Source: Thermoleophilia bacterium SCSIO 60948
GTDB taxonomy: Bacteria > Actinomycetota > Thermoleophilia > Solirubrobacterales > 70-9
NCBI GenBank assembly: GCA_021496505.1
Contig: CP053031.1
Coordinates: forward strand, 3,030,001 to 3,094,000
DNA: 64,000 nucleotides
Reading direction: 5' to 3'
In this document: positions 39,386 through 50,400 of the stretch, one piece after another
Layout of the letters: each line of letters starts with the position of its first letter
Numbering within the stretch: position 1 is the first letter of the stretch
The notes under the pieces: generated by a model
Database searches by the model: none
What the model was told of the DNA's origin: nothing
What the model saw: only the letters and a program-made list of their open reading frames with translations
Translations under genes and position numbers: made by a program

Positions 39386-40330
39386 ATGCCGCGAACTAGC
39401 CGAGACAACCTGCTCGCGATCGGCGCTGCCGCGACGACCGTCGTCCTCTGGGCGTCGGCCTTCGTCGGCATCCGCTCGGCCGGCGCCGAGCTCAGCGCCG
39501 GTCCGCTCGCGCTCGGGCGCCTGATCGTCGGCGCGCTCGCGCTTGGAGCCATCGTCGCGCTGCGCCGCGAAGCGCTGCCGGCGCGCCGCGACCTCGGTCT
39601 CATTGTGTTGGTCGGGGTGCTGTGGTTCGGCGCCTACAACCTTGCGCTGAACGAATCCGAGCGGCGGATCGACGCCGGGACCGCGGCGATGCTCGTCAAC
39701 GTCGGCCCGATCCTGATCGCGCTGCTCGCTGGCTGGATCCTGCGCGAGGGCTTCCCGCGAACGCTGCTCAGTGGGTGCGCGGTCGCTTTCGCGGGCGTCG
39801 TCGTCATCGGGCTCGCGACCTCGCAGCGCGGCGAGGTCGCGACGGGCGGGGTCCTCCTCGCCCTGCTCGCGGCGCTGACCTACGCGGCCGGCGTCGTGAC
39901 CCAGAAGCCGCTGCTCGAGAGGGTCTCCGCGCTCCAAATCACGTTCCTGGCATGCACGGTCGGCGCCGTGGTCTGCCTGCCGTTCGCGCCGGCGCTCTTC
40001 GATGAGCTCGGGTCGGCCGGCACCAGCCCGATCGTCTGGACCGTCTATCTCGGCGTGTTCCCGACCGCGATCGCGTTCACGACCTGGGCCTACGCGCTCA
40101 AGCGCACGAGCGCCGGCCGGATGGGCGCGACGACCTACCTCGTCCCGCCGCTCACGATCCTGATGGGCTGGCTGTGGCTCGGCGAGACGCCGGTCGCGCT
40201 CGCCTTCGCCGGCGGCGCGCTGTGCATCGCGGGCGTCATCGTCGCGCGCCGCAGGCCACGTCCGAGGCCCGCGACGGTGACACCGCTCGCACGCCCCGGA
40301 GCACCTGAGCCCGAGCCGGCCGAGCGCTGA
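39386..40330 (+). CDS. EamA/DMT family transporter
   Basis: 314 residues with ten membrane helices as two EamA repeats: LLAIGAAATTVVLWASAFVG opens the first and GVLLALLAALTYAAGVVTQK the second. Typical stretches are RRIDAGTAAMLVNVGPILIA and TSAGRMGATTYLVPPLTILM, the latter the conserved PxxA/G-P region of drug/metabolite exporters. The C-terminus is Pro/Arg-rich. It probably exports an amino acid or another small metabolite. The ATG at 39386 has no clear ribosome binding site, which suggests a leaderless start. Confidence 0.87.
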   Translation: MPRTSRDNLLAIGAAATTVVLWASAFVGIRSAGAELSAGPLALGRLIVGALALGAIVALRREALPARRDLGLIVLVGVLWFGAYNLALNESERRIDAGTAAMLVNVGPILIALLAGWILREGFPRTLLSGCAVAFAGVVVIGLATSQRGEVATGGVLLALLAALTYAAGVVTQKPLLERVSALQITFLACTVGAVVCLPFAPALFDELGSAGTSPIVWTVYLGVFPTAIAFTTWAYALKRTSAGRMGATTYLVPPLTILMGWLWLGETPVALAFAGGALCIAGVIVARRRPRPRPATVTPLARPGAPEPEPAER

Positions 40331-40397
40331 GGTCGCTCGGCCGCCGGGCGCACGAGCGGCTCTGTGCCGTCTCCGGTCTCGGGGGTAGGAGAGGCGG

Positions 40398-41237
40398 ATG
40401 AGCGACACCTCGCAGCAGACCGTTCTCGTCACCGGAGCAAGCGACGGCCTCGGCCGCGGCGTGGCGACCGAGCTCGCGCGGCTCGGATACCGCGTGATCG
40501 CCCACGGCCGCGATCCGAAGCGCTCGAAGGAGGCGCTGGCCCAGATCCGAGCCGACTCCGGCAACGAGGACGTCGAGCTCGAGCTCGCCGATCTCGCGAA
40601 CCTCGGTGAGGTCCGAGCGCTCGCCAGGCGCGTGGCGATGAGCCGCCCGGAGCTCTCCGTGCTCGTCAACAACGCCGGGATCGGCGGCGGATATCCCGAC
40701 CTGCGCGAGCGCCAGGAGTCGAGCGACGGCTTCGAGCTGCGCTTCGCCGTCAACTACCTCGCCGGCTGGCTGCTCGCCTCCGAGCTGCTGCCGACACTGC
40801 GCCAGAACGCTCCGGCCCGCGTCGTCAACGTCGCCTCGGGCGCCCAGGACGCGCTCGACTTCGACGACGTGATGCTCGAGCGCTCCTACGACGGCAGCCA
40901 CGCCTACGCGCAGTCGAAGCTCGCGCAGATCATGCACGCGCGAGAGCTCGCCGAGCGGGTACCTGAGGCCGAGCTGACCGCCTACTCGCTGCACCCGGCG
41001 ACATTCATGCCGACGAAGATCGTGACCCAGGAGGTCGGCCGCACGAGCGACTCGCTCGAGACCGGGATCGAGGCGGTCGTGAAGCTGGTCACCGAGACCG
41101 ACCCCGGCGCTCCCAACGGGTCGTACTTCAACCGCACCGAGCCGTCCGAGCCGCATCCGCTCGCGCTCGACGCCAACGCGCGCGTCCGCCTCTGGCGCCT
41201 GAGCGAGGAGCTGACCGGCGCGGGCCCGGAGGCCTAG
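40398..41237 (+). CDS. Short-chain dehydrogenase/reductase
   Basis: 279 residues, classical SDR: cofactor motif VTGASDGLGRG, LVNNAGIGGGYPD, and a catalytic Tyr-x-x-x-Lys in HAYAQSKLAQIMHA with Ser in NVASGAQD. The ALDANARVRLWRLSEEL tail and overall order match retinol dehydrogenase/protochlorophyllide reductase-like SDRs that act on lipophilic substrates. ATG 40398 has AGGAG upstream. Its stop overlaps the stop of the convergent uvsE gene by 4 bp. Substrate unknown. Confidence 0.86.
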   Translation: MSDTSQQTVLVTGASDGLGRGVATELARLGYRVIAHGRDPKRSKEALAQIRADSGNEDVELELADLANLGEVRALARRVAMSRPELSVLVNNAGIGGGYPDLRERQESSDGFELRFAVNYLAGWLLASELLPTLRQNAPARVVNVASGAQDALDFDDVMLERSYDGSHAYAQSKLAQIMHARELAERVPEAELTAYSLHPATFMPTKIVTQEVGRTSDSLETGIEAVVKLVTETDPGAPNGSYFNRTEPSEPHPLALDANARVRLWRLSEELTGAGPEA

Positions 41238-42226
41238 CGCGAGCCGGCCGGCTCGGGCTCGACGAGCCGGCCGGCCTCCCAGCCGAACCCACGGTCGGCG
41301 AGCTGATCTCGCAGCCGCCCGACCGCGAGGTCCTTTGCCTTCGCCTCGATCATCACGTCGCAGCGCCGGCCGGCGAGCGGGCCGCGGATGAAGGTCTCGA
41401 AGGCGATCGGGTCGACGAGATCGGCGTGCGCGCGGAGCTGCGGCATGACGATGCTGCGCTCGACGCGGCGGCCGACCTTCTTCTTTCGCTCCTCGACATC
41501 GAGCCGCGGCGAGGAGACGTGGATCTTCGGGATGCAGTCGCCGGGCCACGTCGCCAGCGCCATGTCGAGCGCCTCGGACTCGGGGATCAGCTCGGGGTCG
41601 TTGCAGCGGTGGTGGAGCGAGTCCCAGACGACGCGCAGACCGGTCCGCCCGGCGAGCTCACAGACCTCGCGCACCGCATAGGTGCGGTCGTCGTTCTCGA
41701 TCACGAGCCGGGCTCGCGCGGCGTCGGAGAGCAGCTCGAGCCCTCGCTCGAAGCGCTCGGCACCGGCGGCTTTGCCCCCCGCCGAGCCGCCGACGTGAAG
41801 GACGACGACGCTCTCGCCCGGTAGGCCCATCGCGTCCATGAGCGCCGCCTGGACCTCGAGCTCGGCCGCCGCCGAGCGCCGGATCGCCTCGTCCTCGGAG
41901 TTGAGGACCGTGTACTGGCCGGGGTGCGTCGAGAGCCGGATATCGAGCCCGCGCGCGCGGGCGCCGAGCGCGGCGAGCTCCGGGGCGCACTCCTCGACCT
42001 GGTTGTGGAACTGCGGCAGGTCGGGGTGCGTCGCGTAGGGAGCGAGCTGCGTGGCCATCCGGTACATCCGGATGTCGAGCTCGTCGAGCCGGGTCAGGAT
42101 CGCGTCGAGGTGCTCCAGCGAGACCCGCAGGTGGGGCTCTGACTGCCAGCGCCGCGCGTCGTGGGAGGGCAGGCCCCCGTCGCCGATCAGCTTGACCGCG
42201 AAGCCGAGCCGGTGTCCTGTGCTCAC
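41234..42226 (-). CDS. uvsE: UV damage endonuclease UvsE/UvdE
   Basis: 330 residues, TIM barrel of the UVDE family, which nicks DNA 5' to UV photoproducts in an alternative excision repair. Motifs: RLGFAVKLIGDGGLPSHDAR at the start, YRMATQLAPYATHPDL, LSTHPGQYTVLNSEDE, VVLHVGGSAGGK, VIENDDRTYAVREV (Glu-Asn-Asp metal site), VVWDSLHHRCND and KIHVSSPR. GTG 42226 overlaps the TGA of the upstream methyltransferase (GTGA). Its presence suits a sun-exposed or desiccation-prone habitat (inference). Confidence 0.92.
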   Translation of the reverse strand: MSTGHRLGFAVKLIGDGGLPSHDARRWQSEPHLRVSLEHLDAILTRLDELDIRMYRMATQLAPYATHPDLPQFHNQVEECAPELAALGARARGLDIRLSTHPGQYTVLNSEDEAIRRSAAAELEVQAALMDAMGLPGESVVVLHVGGSAGGKAAGAERFERGLELLSDAARARLVIENDDRTYAVREVCELAGRTGLRVVWDSLHHRCNDPELIPESEALDMALATWPGDCIPKIHVSSPRLDVEERKKKVGRRVERSIVMPQLRAHADLVDPIAFETFIRGPLAGRRCDVMIEAKAKDLAVGRLRDQLADRGFGWEAGRLVEPEPAGSR

Positions 42227-42912
42227 GCGGGCTTGCGCGCCGCGCCGAGGATGTGCGGAGCGACCGGGATCGACACGGGCGCGGCGACGAACGTGAACCG
42301 CTCGATCCAGTCGATCTCGAAGCCGGCGCCGCGGATCGCGGCCTCCGTGTCTCGCATCGGATCGCAGCCGCCGAAGACGCGCGGCCAGAGGGTCTCCTTG
42401 GCGGCGCGCTGGATCGCCCGGCCGGAGGCGCGCGGCGAGACCACGTGCTCGAAGAAGCGCAGCGTGCCACCCGGCCTGAGGACGCGCCGGGCCTCGGCGA
42501 GCGCCGCGGCCGGTTCGGGGATCGAGCACAGCACGGCCGGGAAGACGACGCCGTCGAGGCTCGAGTCGGCGAACGGGAGATCGTCGCCGAGCGCGTCGAT
42601 CACCTCGACCTCGATCGCCACCTTCTCGGCCGCCCTCCGGCTCAGCTCGCGCATGTGCGCCTCGGGCTCGACGGCATGGAGCCGCGTCACGGCGGACGGG
42701 TAGCTGCGAAACGAGACGCCGCTCCCCGGCCCGACCTCGCAGACCTCGCCGGTGAGTCCGGCGAGCATCCGCTCACGGCGCTCGCGGCCGCCGCGCCGCT
42801 CCTCGACGCGCTCGGCGAAGTAGGCCATGAAGCGTGCGAACAGCGGGTGGTCGACCGTTCCTCCCGACCCCGTCGCGTCGCGGCTCTCGGCGCTGGCGTC
42901 GGCCGCCGTCAA
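42223..42912 (-). CDS. Class I SAM-dependent methyltransferase
   Basis: 229 residues. SAM motif I is VCEVGPGSGVSFRSYPS, motif II LHAVEPEAHMREL, then DLPFADSSLDGVVFPAVLCS and LRPGGTLRFFEHV, the arrangement of small-molecule class I methyltransferases (Methyltransf_11). The C-terminal WIERFTFVAAPVSIPVAPHI resembles phosphatidylethanolamine/quinone-type enzymes. The start TTG 42912 is uncertain. It lies 16 bp after secA and overlaps uvsE by 4 bp. Substrate unknown. Confidence 0.82.
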   Translation of the reverse strand: MTAADASAESRDATGSGGTVDHPLFARFMAYFAERVEERRGGRERRERMLAGLTGEVCEVGPGSGVSFRSYPSAVTRLHAVEPEAHMRELSRRAAEKVAIEVEVIDALGDDLPFADSSLDGVVFPAVLCSIPEPAAALAEARRVLRPGGTLRFFEHVVSPRASGRAIQRAAKETLWPRVFGGCDPMRDTEAAIRGAGFEIDWIERFTFVAAPVSIPVAPHILGAARKPA

Positions 42913-42928
42913 AGGGTGCGCGCGGGCC

Positions 42929-45775
<2,847 letters not shown>

Positions 45776-45871
45776 GAGAGGTGAGGGTAGTGCGTGACGG
45801 AGGTCCGCTCAGCGGCACGGACGGGCCGCCGGTATGTCCCGGCGGCCCCGCCCTGTGACCGGTCCCGGCGC

Positions 45872-46216
45872 CTACGCGGTGCGACGTCGCAGCGACTCGC
45901 GGCGTGCCCGCGAGCGACCGCGGCGCTTCTCGCGCTGGCGCTTGACCTGGCGGCGGACGTCTTCTGCTGTCTCGTGGATCGAGTGCAGCATGACCGGCGT
46001 GCACTCCTTGGCGCAGATCGGTCCGCCTTTGATGTGGAGAATCGCCTCGCAGATCATCTTGTCGACGACCCGGGGGTTCTTCTCCTCCATGAGCTCCACC
46101 TCGAGCCGTGCGAGGGGTGAGACCTGGCGAGACAGGCGCGCGAACCTCTTGTGGACGTGCTCTCTGAGCTCGTCCGTGACCTCGAAGCCGCCTCTGCCTC
46201 TGATCTCGATCCGCAC
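45872..46216 (-). CDS. hpf: Ribosome hibernation promoting factor, short form
   Basis: 114 residues of the HPF/YfiA fold: RIEIRGRGGFEVTDELREHV, KRFARLSRQVSPLARLEVEL and EAILHIKGGPICAKECTP. It blocks the decoding centre of idle 30S subunits. The GTG 46216 start is set by AGGAGG 6 bases upstream. The protein lacks the C-terminal dimerisation domain of long actinobacterial HPFs and instead ends in a basic tail (QREKRRGRSRARRESLRRRT). Positioned before secA as in many actinobacteria. Confidence 0.86.
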   Translation of the reverse strand: MRIEIRGRGGFEVTDELREHVHKRFARLSRQVSPLARLEVELMEEKNPRVVDKMICEAILHIKGGPICAKECTPVMLHSIHETAEDVRRQVKRQREKRRGRSRARRESLRRRTA

Positions 46217-46279
46217 GCTGCCTCCTCGGGTCGCGCTATGTCTTGCTCCCGGCCCCTGCACCGAGGGCGTCCCGCCAAT

Positions 46280-46933
46280 CTAGACCTCGGCGGCGGCTTT
46301 GCCAAGTCCCCCGATCGCACGACATACGACGGCCGCCCACACGGCCTCGGAGCCCGCCGCCCGGAGCGCCGCGACGGACTCGGCGAGGGTCGAGCCGGTC
46401 GTCGCGACGTCGTCGACGAGCACGACCTGCGGCGGGACGGGACCGCTCGCGCGGATGCCGGCGTGCCGAGCGATCCGCGCGGCACGATCGCGACCGACCT
46501 GACGCGGGCCGTCCTCACGCACGAGGCAGGCGCGGGCGCCGACGCCGAGCCGGCGAGCGAGCGCGGCGGCAATCGCCTCGGCCGAGTCGAAGCCGCGGAC
46601 GCGCCGGCGGGCCGGCGCCGCGGGGACCGGGACCACGACCGCGAGCGGACCCGGCGGCGGCAGTCGCGCGGCGATCAGCTCGGCGGCCGTCTCGGCGAGA
46701 CCGGTGCGGGCGCGGAACTTCAGCCGCGTGACGAGCTCGCGCGGCCGGCCGCGGTAGGGCGCGGCTGCGATCGCGAGCTCGGCGCCCGGGACCGTGAGCT
46801 CGGCGGGCCGGCTCAGCTCGAGCGCCCGCCGGCAGCGCACACACACGAGCTCGGCGGCGAGCGCGCAGCGGTCGCGCTCGCAGACGGCGCAGGTCGGCGG
46901 TGCGAGGAGAGCCTGGAGGGCGCGCGGGTGGAT
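46280..46933 (-). CDS. ComF family phosphoribosyltransferase-like protein (non-canonical ATC start likely)
   Basis: ComF-type: a zinc finger (CAVCERDRCALAAELVCVRC), then PYRGRPRELVTRLKFRARTG and the PRPP loop VVLVDDVATTGSTLAES. The frame is open back to TGA 46958-46960 and contains the zinc finger, but the first ATG/GTG/TTG is GTG 46846, after the first two zinc cysteines. ATC 46933 would give IHPRALQALLAPPTC, a normal ComF N-terminus, and has GAGGAG 9 bases upstream. I therefore use ATC as the start; a sequencing or frameshift problem is the alternative. ComF acts in DNA uptake in naturally competent bacteria, but is widespread elsewhere. Confidence 0.75.
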   Translation of the reverse strand: MHPRALQALLAPPTCAVCERDRCALAAELVCVRCRRALELSRPAELTVPGAELAIAAAPYRGRPRELVTRLKFRARTGLAETAAELIAARLPPPGPLAVVVPVPAAPARRRVRGFDSAEAIAAALARRLGVGARACLVREDGPRQVGRDRAARIARHAGIRASGPVPPQVVLVDDVATTGSTLAESVAALRAAGSEAVWAAVVCRAIGGLGKAAAEV

Positions 46934-47265
46934 GCCGCGAGGCTCCTCGCTCGGGCGTCACACGTGGCGCGCACCGAGTGGAGAAACGGTGGCGTTCCGC
47001 TCTCCGGCGACCGGCGGTCGAGGGCTCACCGGGATCGGCGAGGCGCCGGGTCTGGATCGAGGTTGACCTTTCCCGTGAAGGACAAGCTCGATTCAGACCG
47101 TCGCCGGGGCCCCTCGGGAGCGCCCCGAGCACCGCGATGAGCGCTCCGGCTCGCGCCGGAGCCGACTCTGCAAGCACCCCGAACCGATCCCCTCGGTGTC
47201 AAGCGGCGCGCGCTCAGCCCTGATCGACCCCCGACCGACGCCGGGTGAACCGCCGGCCGAGGGGC
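46934..47265. other. Gene-free stretch between comF and the diguanylate cyclase gene
   Basis: 332 bp without a supportable gene. It holds two GC-rich hairpins: CTCGGG-AGCGC-CCCGAG at 47113-47129 and GCTCCGGC-TCGC-GCCGGAGC at 47143-47162 (perfect 8-bp stem), 104 bp or more after the minus-strand cyclase stop. They may terminate the cyclase transcript. The comF ribosome binding site is at 46943-46948. Confidence 0.5.
47143..47162 (-). terminator. GC-rich hairpin downstream of the diguanylate cyclase
   Basis: Perfect 8-bp stem GCTCCGGC/GCCGGAGC with loop TCGC and no T-tract. Candidate terminator for the minus-strand gene ending at 47266; the second hairpin at 47113-47129 follows it closely. Confidence 0.35.
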
Positions 47266-48711
47266 CTAGGCCCCGTCCCCGACGCGCTCGCCCTCGCTCG
47301 CCGCCACCGCGCGGTCGCGGCCCTTGGCCTTGGCCTCATACAGCGCCGCGTCGGCGCGACCGACCATCGCCTCGTGGCCCTCGGCGCGATCCCACTCGGC
47401 GATTCCGACCGACACGGTCTCGCCCTCGGGCGTCGAGCGGCGCAGGCGCTCGACGAGCCGCATGCCTTCGTCGATCGAGCAGTTGGGGAGGATCGCGCCG
47501 AACTCCTCGCCGCCGTAGCGCGCGAGCGTGTCGTAGGGGCGCAGGGTCGAGCGCCAGATCGCGGCGGCCTCGCGCAGCAGACGGTCGCCCGCCTGGTGTC
47601 CGCGGAGGTCGTTGTAGGACTTGAAGCGGTCGAGGTCGAGCATCGCCACGCAGAGCGGCTGCTCGTCGCGCTGGGCGCGCGCGACCTCCTTCGCGAGCTC
47701 CTCGTCCCAGGCGCGCCGGTTGGGAAGACCGGTCAGCTCGTCGGTGCGAGCGAGCTGCTCGAGCTGGCCGAGCAGCTCCGAGCGCCCGATCGCGATCTCG
47801 GCCTCGGTCGCGAGCGACTCGAGTGCCCGCGAGCGCGCGAACGAGAGCTCGGGCACCATGCCCGCCCAGCCGACGGTCAGCACGCCGACGGCTGATCCGT
47901 CGCGGAACAGCGGATACCAGGCGATCGACCGCGTCCGCGTCCGCCTCCCGAGCTCGCGGTCCAGAGCGGTCGCGAGCCGGACGTCGGCGCTGAAAGCGGA
48001 ACGCTTCGTCTTGAAGGCCCGGCTCATCCCCGAGAGCTGGTTGAGCGGGACGAACATCCCGCCGAGGTCGCCCCCGACCGTCACCTTCGCGACGAGCCCG
48101 CGGCCGTCGGCCGAGAGTTCGAGCAGCGCGGCCATCTGCGAGCCGGCGACCACGCGAGCGGTCTCGCAGATCGACTCACGGACGATCGACGGGTCCTGGG
48201 TCCGCGCCAGCGAGCGCGCCATCTCGACCACGGGCGCCTCGAGCTGCTTCTCGTCGGCGCCCGACCGCGCGCGCTCCTGATCGGTCAGGTCGAGGGCGAC
48301 GATGAGCCCGGCGCGGGGCGGCTCGCCGTCCTTCGTGAGCGGGAGCACGCGGATCCAGAAGGTGCGGTGCCCATCGAGCGGCCTGTGCTCGATCGAGCGG
48401 CTCTCACCGCGCAGCGCCGCGCGGCAGTGCGCGGAGAGGGTGCGGGCCTCGACGCCGCCGAGCACGGAGGCGATGTCGGATCCGCGTGCCTCACGCACCG
48501 TCCAGACGAGTGCCGGCAGGGCGGCTCCCGCCTGCTCGACTATCCGCAGCTCACGATCGAAGCGCACGACCGAGGCGCCCGGGACGGCGTCGACGGTCTC
48601 GCGCAGACGGGCGCGTGAGCGGCCGGTGACGAAGTGCTCGAAGAGCAGCATCGCCACCACCGCGACGGCGGCGCCGATCCCGGCGGCGATGAGAGGGGCA
48701 CTCGACCCCAC
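47266..48711 (-). CDS. Diguanylate cyclase (membrane anchor, PAS-like, GAF, GGDEF)
   Basis: 481 residues. One N-terminal membrane helix (LIAAGIGAAVAVVAMLLFEH), a PAS-like region (about 35-150, ASVVRFDRELRIVEQAG), a GAF domain (about 170-310) and a GGDEF domain: ARTDELTGLPNRRAWDEEL, MLDLDRFKSYNDLRGHQAGD and RYGGEEFGAILPN. GGEEF is an active-site form, and RPYD five residues before it is a product-binding I-site. It should make c-di-GMP from two GTP in response to a ligand or redox signal sensed by PAS/GAF. GTG 48711 has GGAG upstream. No EAL domain is present. Confidence 0.9.
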   Translation of the reverse strand: MGSSAPLIAAGIGAAVAVVAMLLFEHFVTGRSRARLRETVDAVPGASVVRFDRELRIVEQAGAALPALVWTVREARGSDIASVLGGVEARTLSAHCRAALRGESRSIEHRPLDGHRTFWIRVLPLTKDGEPPRAGLIVALDLTDQERARSGADEKQLEAPVVEMARSLARTQDPSIVRESICETARVVAGSQMAALLELSADGRGLVAKVTVGGDLGGMFVPLNQLSGMSRAFKTKRSAFSADVRLATALDRELGRRTRTRSIAWYPLFRDGSAVGVLTVGWAGMVPELSFARSRALESLATEAEIAIGRSELLGQLEQLARTDELTGLPNRRAWDEELAKEVARAQRDEQPLCVAMLDLDRFKSYNDLRGHQAGDRLLREAAAIWRSTLRPYDTLARYGGEEFGAILPNCSIDEGMRLVERLRRSTPEGETVSVGIAEWDRAEGHEAMVGRADAALYEAKAKGRDRAVAASEGERVGDGA

Positions 48712-48838
48712 GCGCGACTCCTTCTTCGACTTCGGTCAGGGCTGCCCGCCACCCCCCTTGCGACCTCGTGCTGACCAAAGTACCCCCCGATGGCCGATCG
48801 GACCCCGTAGATCCGTCCAGGCGGCCGATTCCCGAGGC

Positions 48839-49867
48839 CTACTCGAAGACGATCCGCTCGACCTCCGCGAGGTCGGGCTCGCACCCGATCACCGCGGGCG
48901 CCTTGCCGAGCGCGGTGTCCGGATCCTTCAGCCCGTGGCCGGTGAGCACGCAGACGACGGTCTCGGGGAGCTCGGCGCCCTCCCCGGCGCCGTGGGCCAG
49001 GAGCCCGGCGACGGACGCAGCGGACGCCGGCTCGCAGAAGACGCCCTCGCGCGATGCCAGGAAGCGGTAGGCGTCGAGGATCTGCTCGTCGGAGACGGCC
49101 TGGATCCGCCCGCGCGAGGCGGTCATCGCTGCCATCGCCTCCTCCCAGCGGGCGGGCTTGCCGATCCGGATCGCCGAGGCGACCGTCTCGGGGTTCTCGA
49201 CCGGGGACCCGAGGACGAGCGGCGCGGCCCCCTCGGCCTGGAAGCCGAGCAGGAGCGGCGCGGCGCCGAGCTCCGAGAAGCCCCGCCACCAGGCGGTGAC
49301 GTTGCCGGCGTTGCCGACCGGTATCGCCAGCGCTCCGGGTGCATCGCCGAGCTCCTCGCAGACCTCGAAGGCGGCGGTCTTCTGGCCCTCGATACGCCAC
49401 GGGTTGACCGAGTTGACGAGCTCGATCGGATGCTCGTCGGCGAGCTTGCGGACGATCTCGAGCGCCTGGTCGAAATTGCCCCGCAGCGCGATCACCCGTG
49501 CGCCGTGCATCAGCGCCTGCGCGAGCTTTCCGATCGCGATCTTGCCCTCCGGCACGATCACCGCGCCGCGCATCCCGGCTCGCGCCGCATAGGCGGCGGC
49601 GCTGGCAGCGGTGTTGCCGGTCGAGGCGCAGATCACCGCCTCGGCCCCCTCCGCCTTCGCGTGCGAGACCGCGACGGTCATCCCGCGGTCCTTGAACGAA
49701 CCGGTCGGGTTGGCGCCCTCGAGCTTGAGCAACACACGCGCTCCGAGGCGCTCGGAGAGCGCCGGTGCCTCGACGAGCGGCGTCGAGCCCTCGCCCAGCG
49801 ACACGATCGGGTCGTCCTCGCCGAGCGGCAGGCGGTCGCGGTAGCGCTCGATCAGAGGGCGGGCCAC
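48839..49867 (-). CDS. thrC: Threonine synthase
   Basis: 342 residues of the PLP fold-type II family. The Schiff-base Lys lies in [19 protein letters not shown]; the phosphate loop is [28 protein letters not shown] and [17 protein letters not shown] complete the active site. It converts O-phosphohomoserine to threonine. It is the last gene of the lysA-hom-GNAT-thrC run, 56 bp after the acetyltransferase. The homoserine kinase gene thrB, often next to it, is absent here. Confidence 0.93.
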   Translation of the reverse strand: MARPLIERYRDRLPLGEDDPIVSLGEGSTPLVEAPALSERLGARVLLKLEGANPTGSFKDRGMTVAVSHAKAEGAEAVICASTGNTAASAAAYAARAGMRGAVIVPEGKIAIGKLAQALMHGARVIALRGNFDQALEIVRKLADEHPIELVNSVNPWRIEGQKTAAFEVCEELGDAPGALAIPVGNAGNVTAWWRGFSELGAAPLLLGFQAEGAAPLVLGSPVENPETVASAIRIGKPARWEEAMAAMTASRGRIQAVSDEQILDAYRFLASREGVFCEPASAASVAGLLAHGAGEGAELPETVVCVLTGHGLKDPDTALGKAPAVIGCEPDLAEVERIVFE

Positions 49868-49923
49868 GGCGCGACCCTAGAACGTTGGCCGCGCCACCGG
49901 CGGGCGGTCGGGCCGCGGCGCGA

Positions 49924-50397
49924 TCAAACCAGGCGCTTGCGCATGTGCTGACGGCCGAGCTCGTCGACCCCGACGGCGGGATCGTCCTCGAAGCCGAGAC
50001 GGCGATAGATCTCGATGTTGCGCCGCATCCGCTCGTGGGTGAGCAGCCGGAGCTCGCCGAGACCGAGCGCCGAAGCGCGCGACTCCGCGAAGGCGAGCAG
50101 CGCGCGTCCGAGGCCGTGGTGCTGGGCGCTCGGATCGACGGCGACGTTGTCGATCCACAGGTGGTCGGAGCGCCGCTCGAGGATCACGAACCCGCCGATC
50201 GCCGCACCGGGCTCGGCATCGGATATCCAGACGACGCCCTCGGCCACGCGTGCGTCGTAGTCCTCGTCGAGCGGCCCGGGCCGGATGCCGATCTCGCGCT
50301 CGTAGCCGCCGTAAGCGGCGCGGCCTATCTCGCCGATCCTCGCGGCCTCGGCCGCGACCGCGACGCGGAAGCGCGACGGCGGCCCGGCGCCGGCCAA
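49924..50397 (-). CDS. GNAT family N-acetyltransferase
   Basis: 157 residues. GNAT motif A is DNVAVDPSAQHHGLGRALLA, followed by LLTHERMRRNIEIYRRLGFE, the usual beta-strand and helix of motif B. The start is TTG 50397, 3 bp after the hom stop; no ATG or GTG fits. It lies between hom and thrC, so expression is tied to threonine synthesis. The substrate is unknown. Confidence 0.82.
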   Translation of the reverse strand: MAGAGPPSRFRVAVAAEAARIGEIGRAAYGGYEREIGIRPGPLDEDYDARVAEGVVWISDAEPGAAIGGFVILERRSDHLWIDNVAVDPSAQHHGLGRALLAFAESRASALGLGELRLLTHERMRRNIEIYRRLGFEDDPAVGVDELGRQHMRKRLV

Positions 50398-50400
50398 GCC

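Noticed and set aside
46961-47177. Small protein upstream of comF
   Set aside because: The only open frames are Arg-rich, lack ribosome binding sites and cross the comF start region; I treat it as non-coding.
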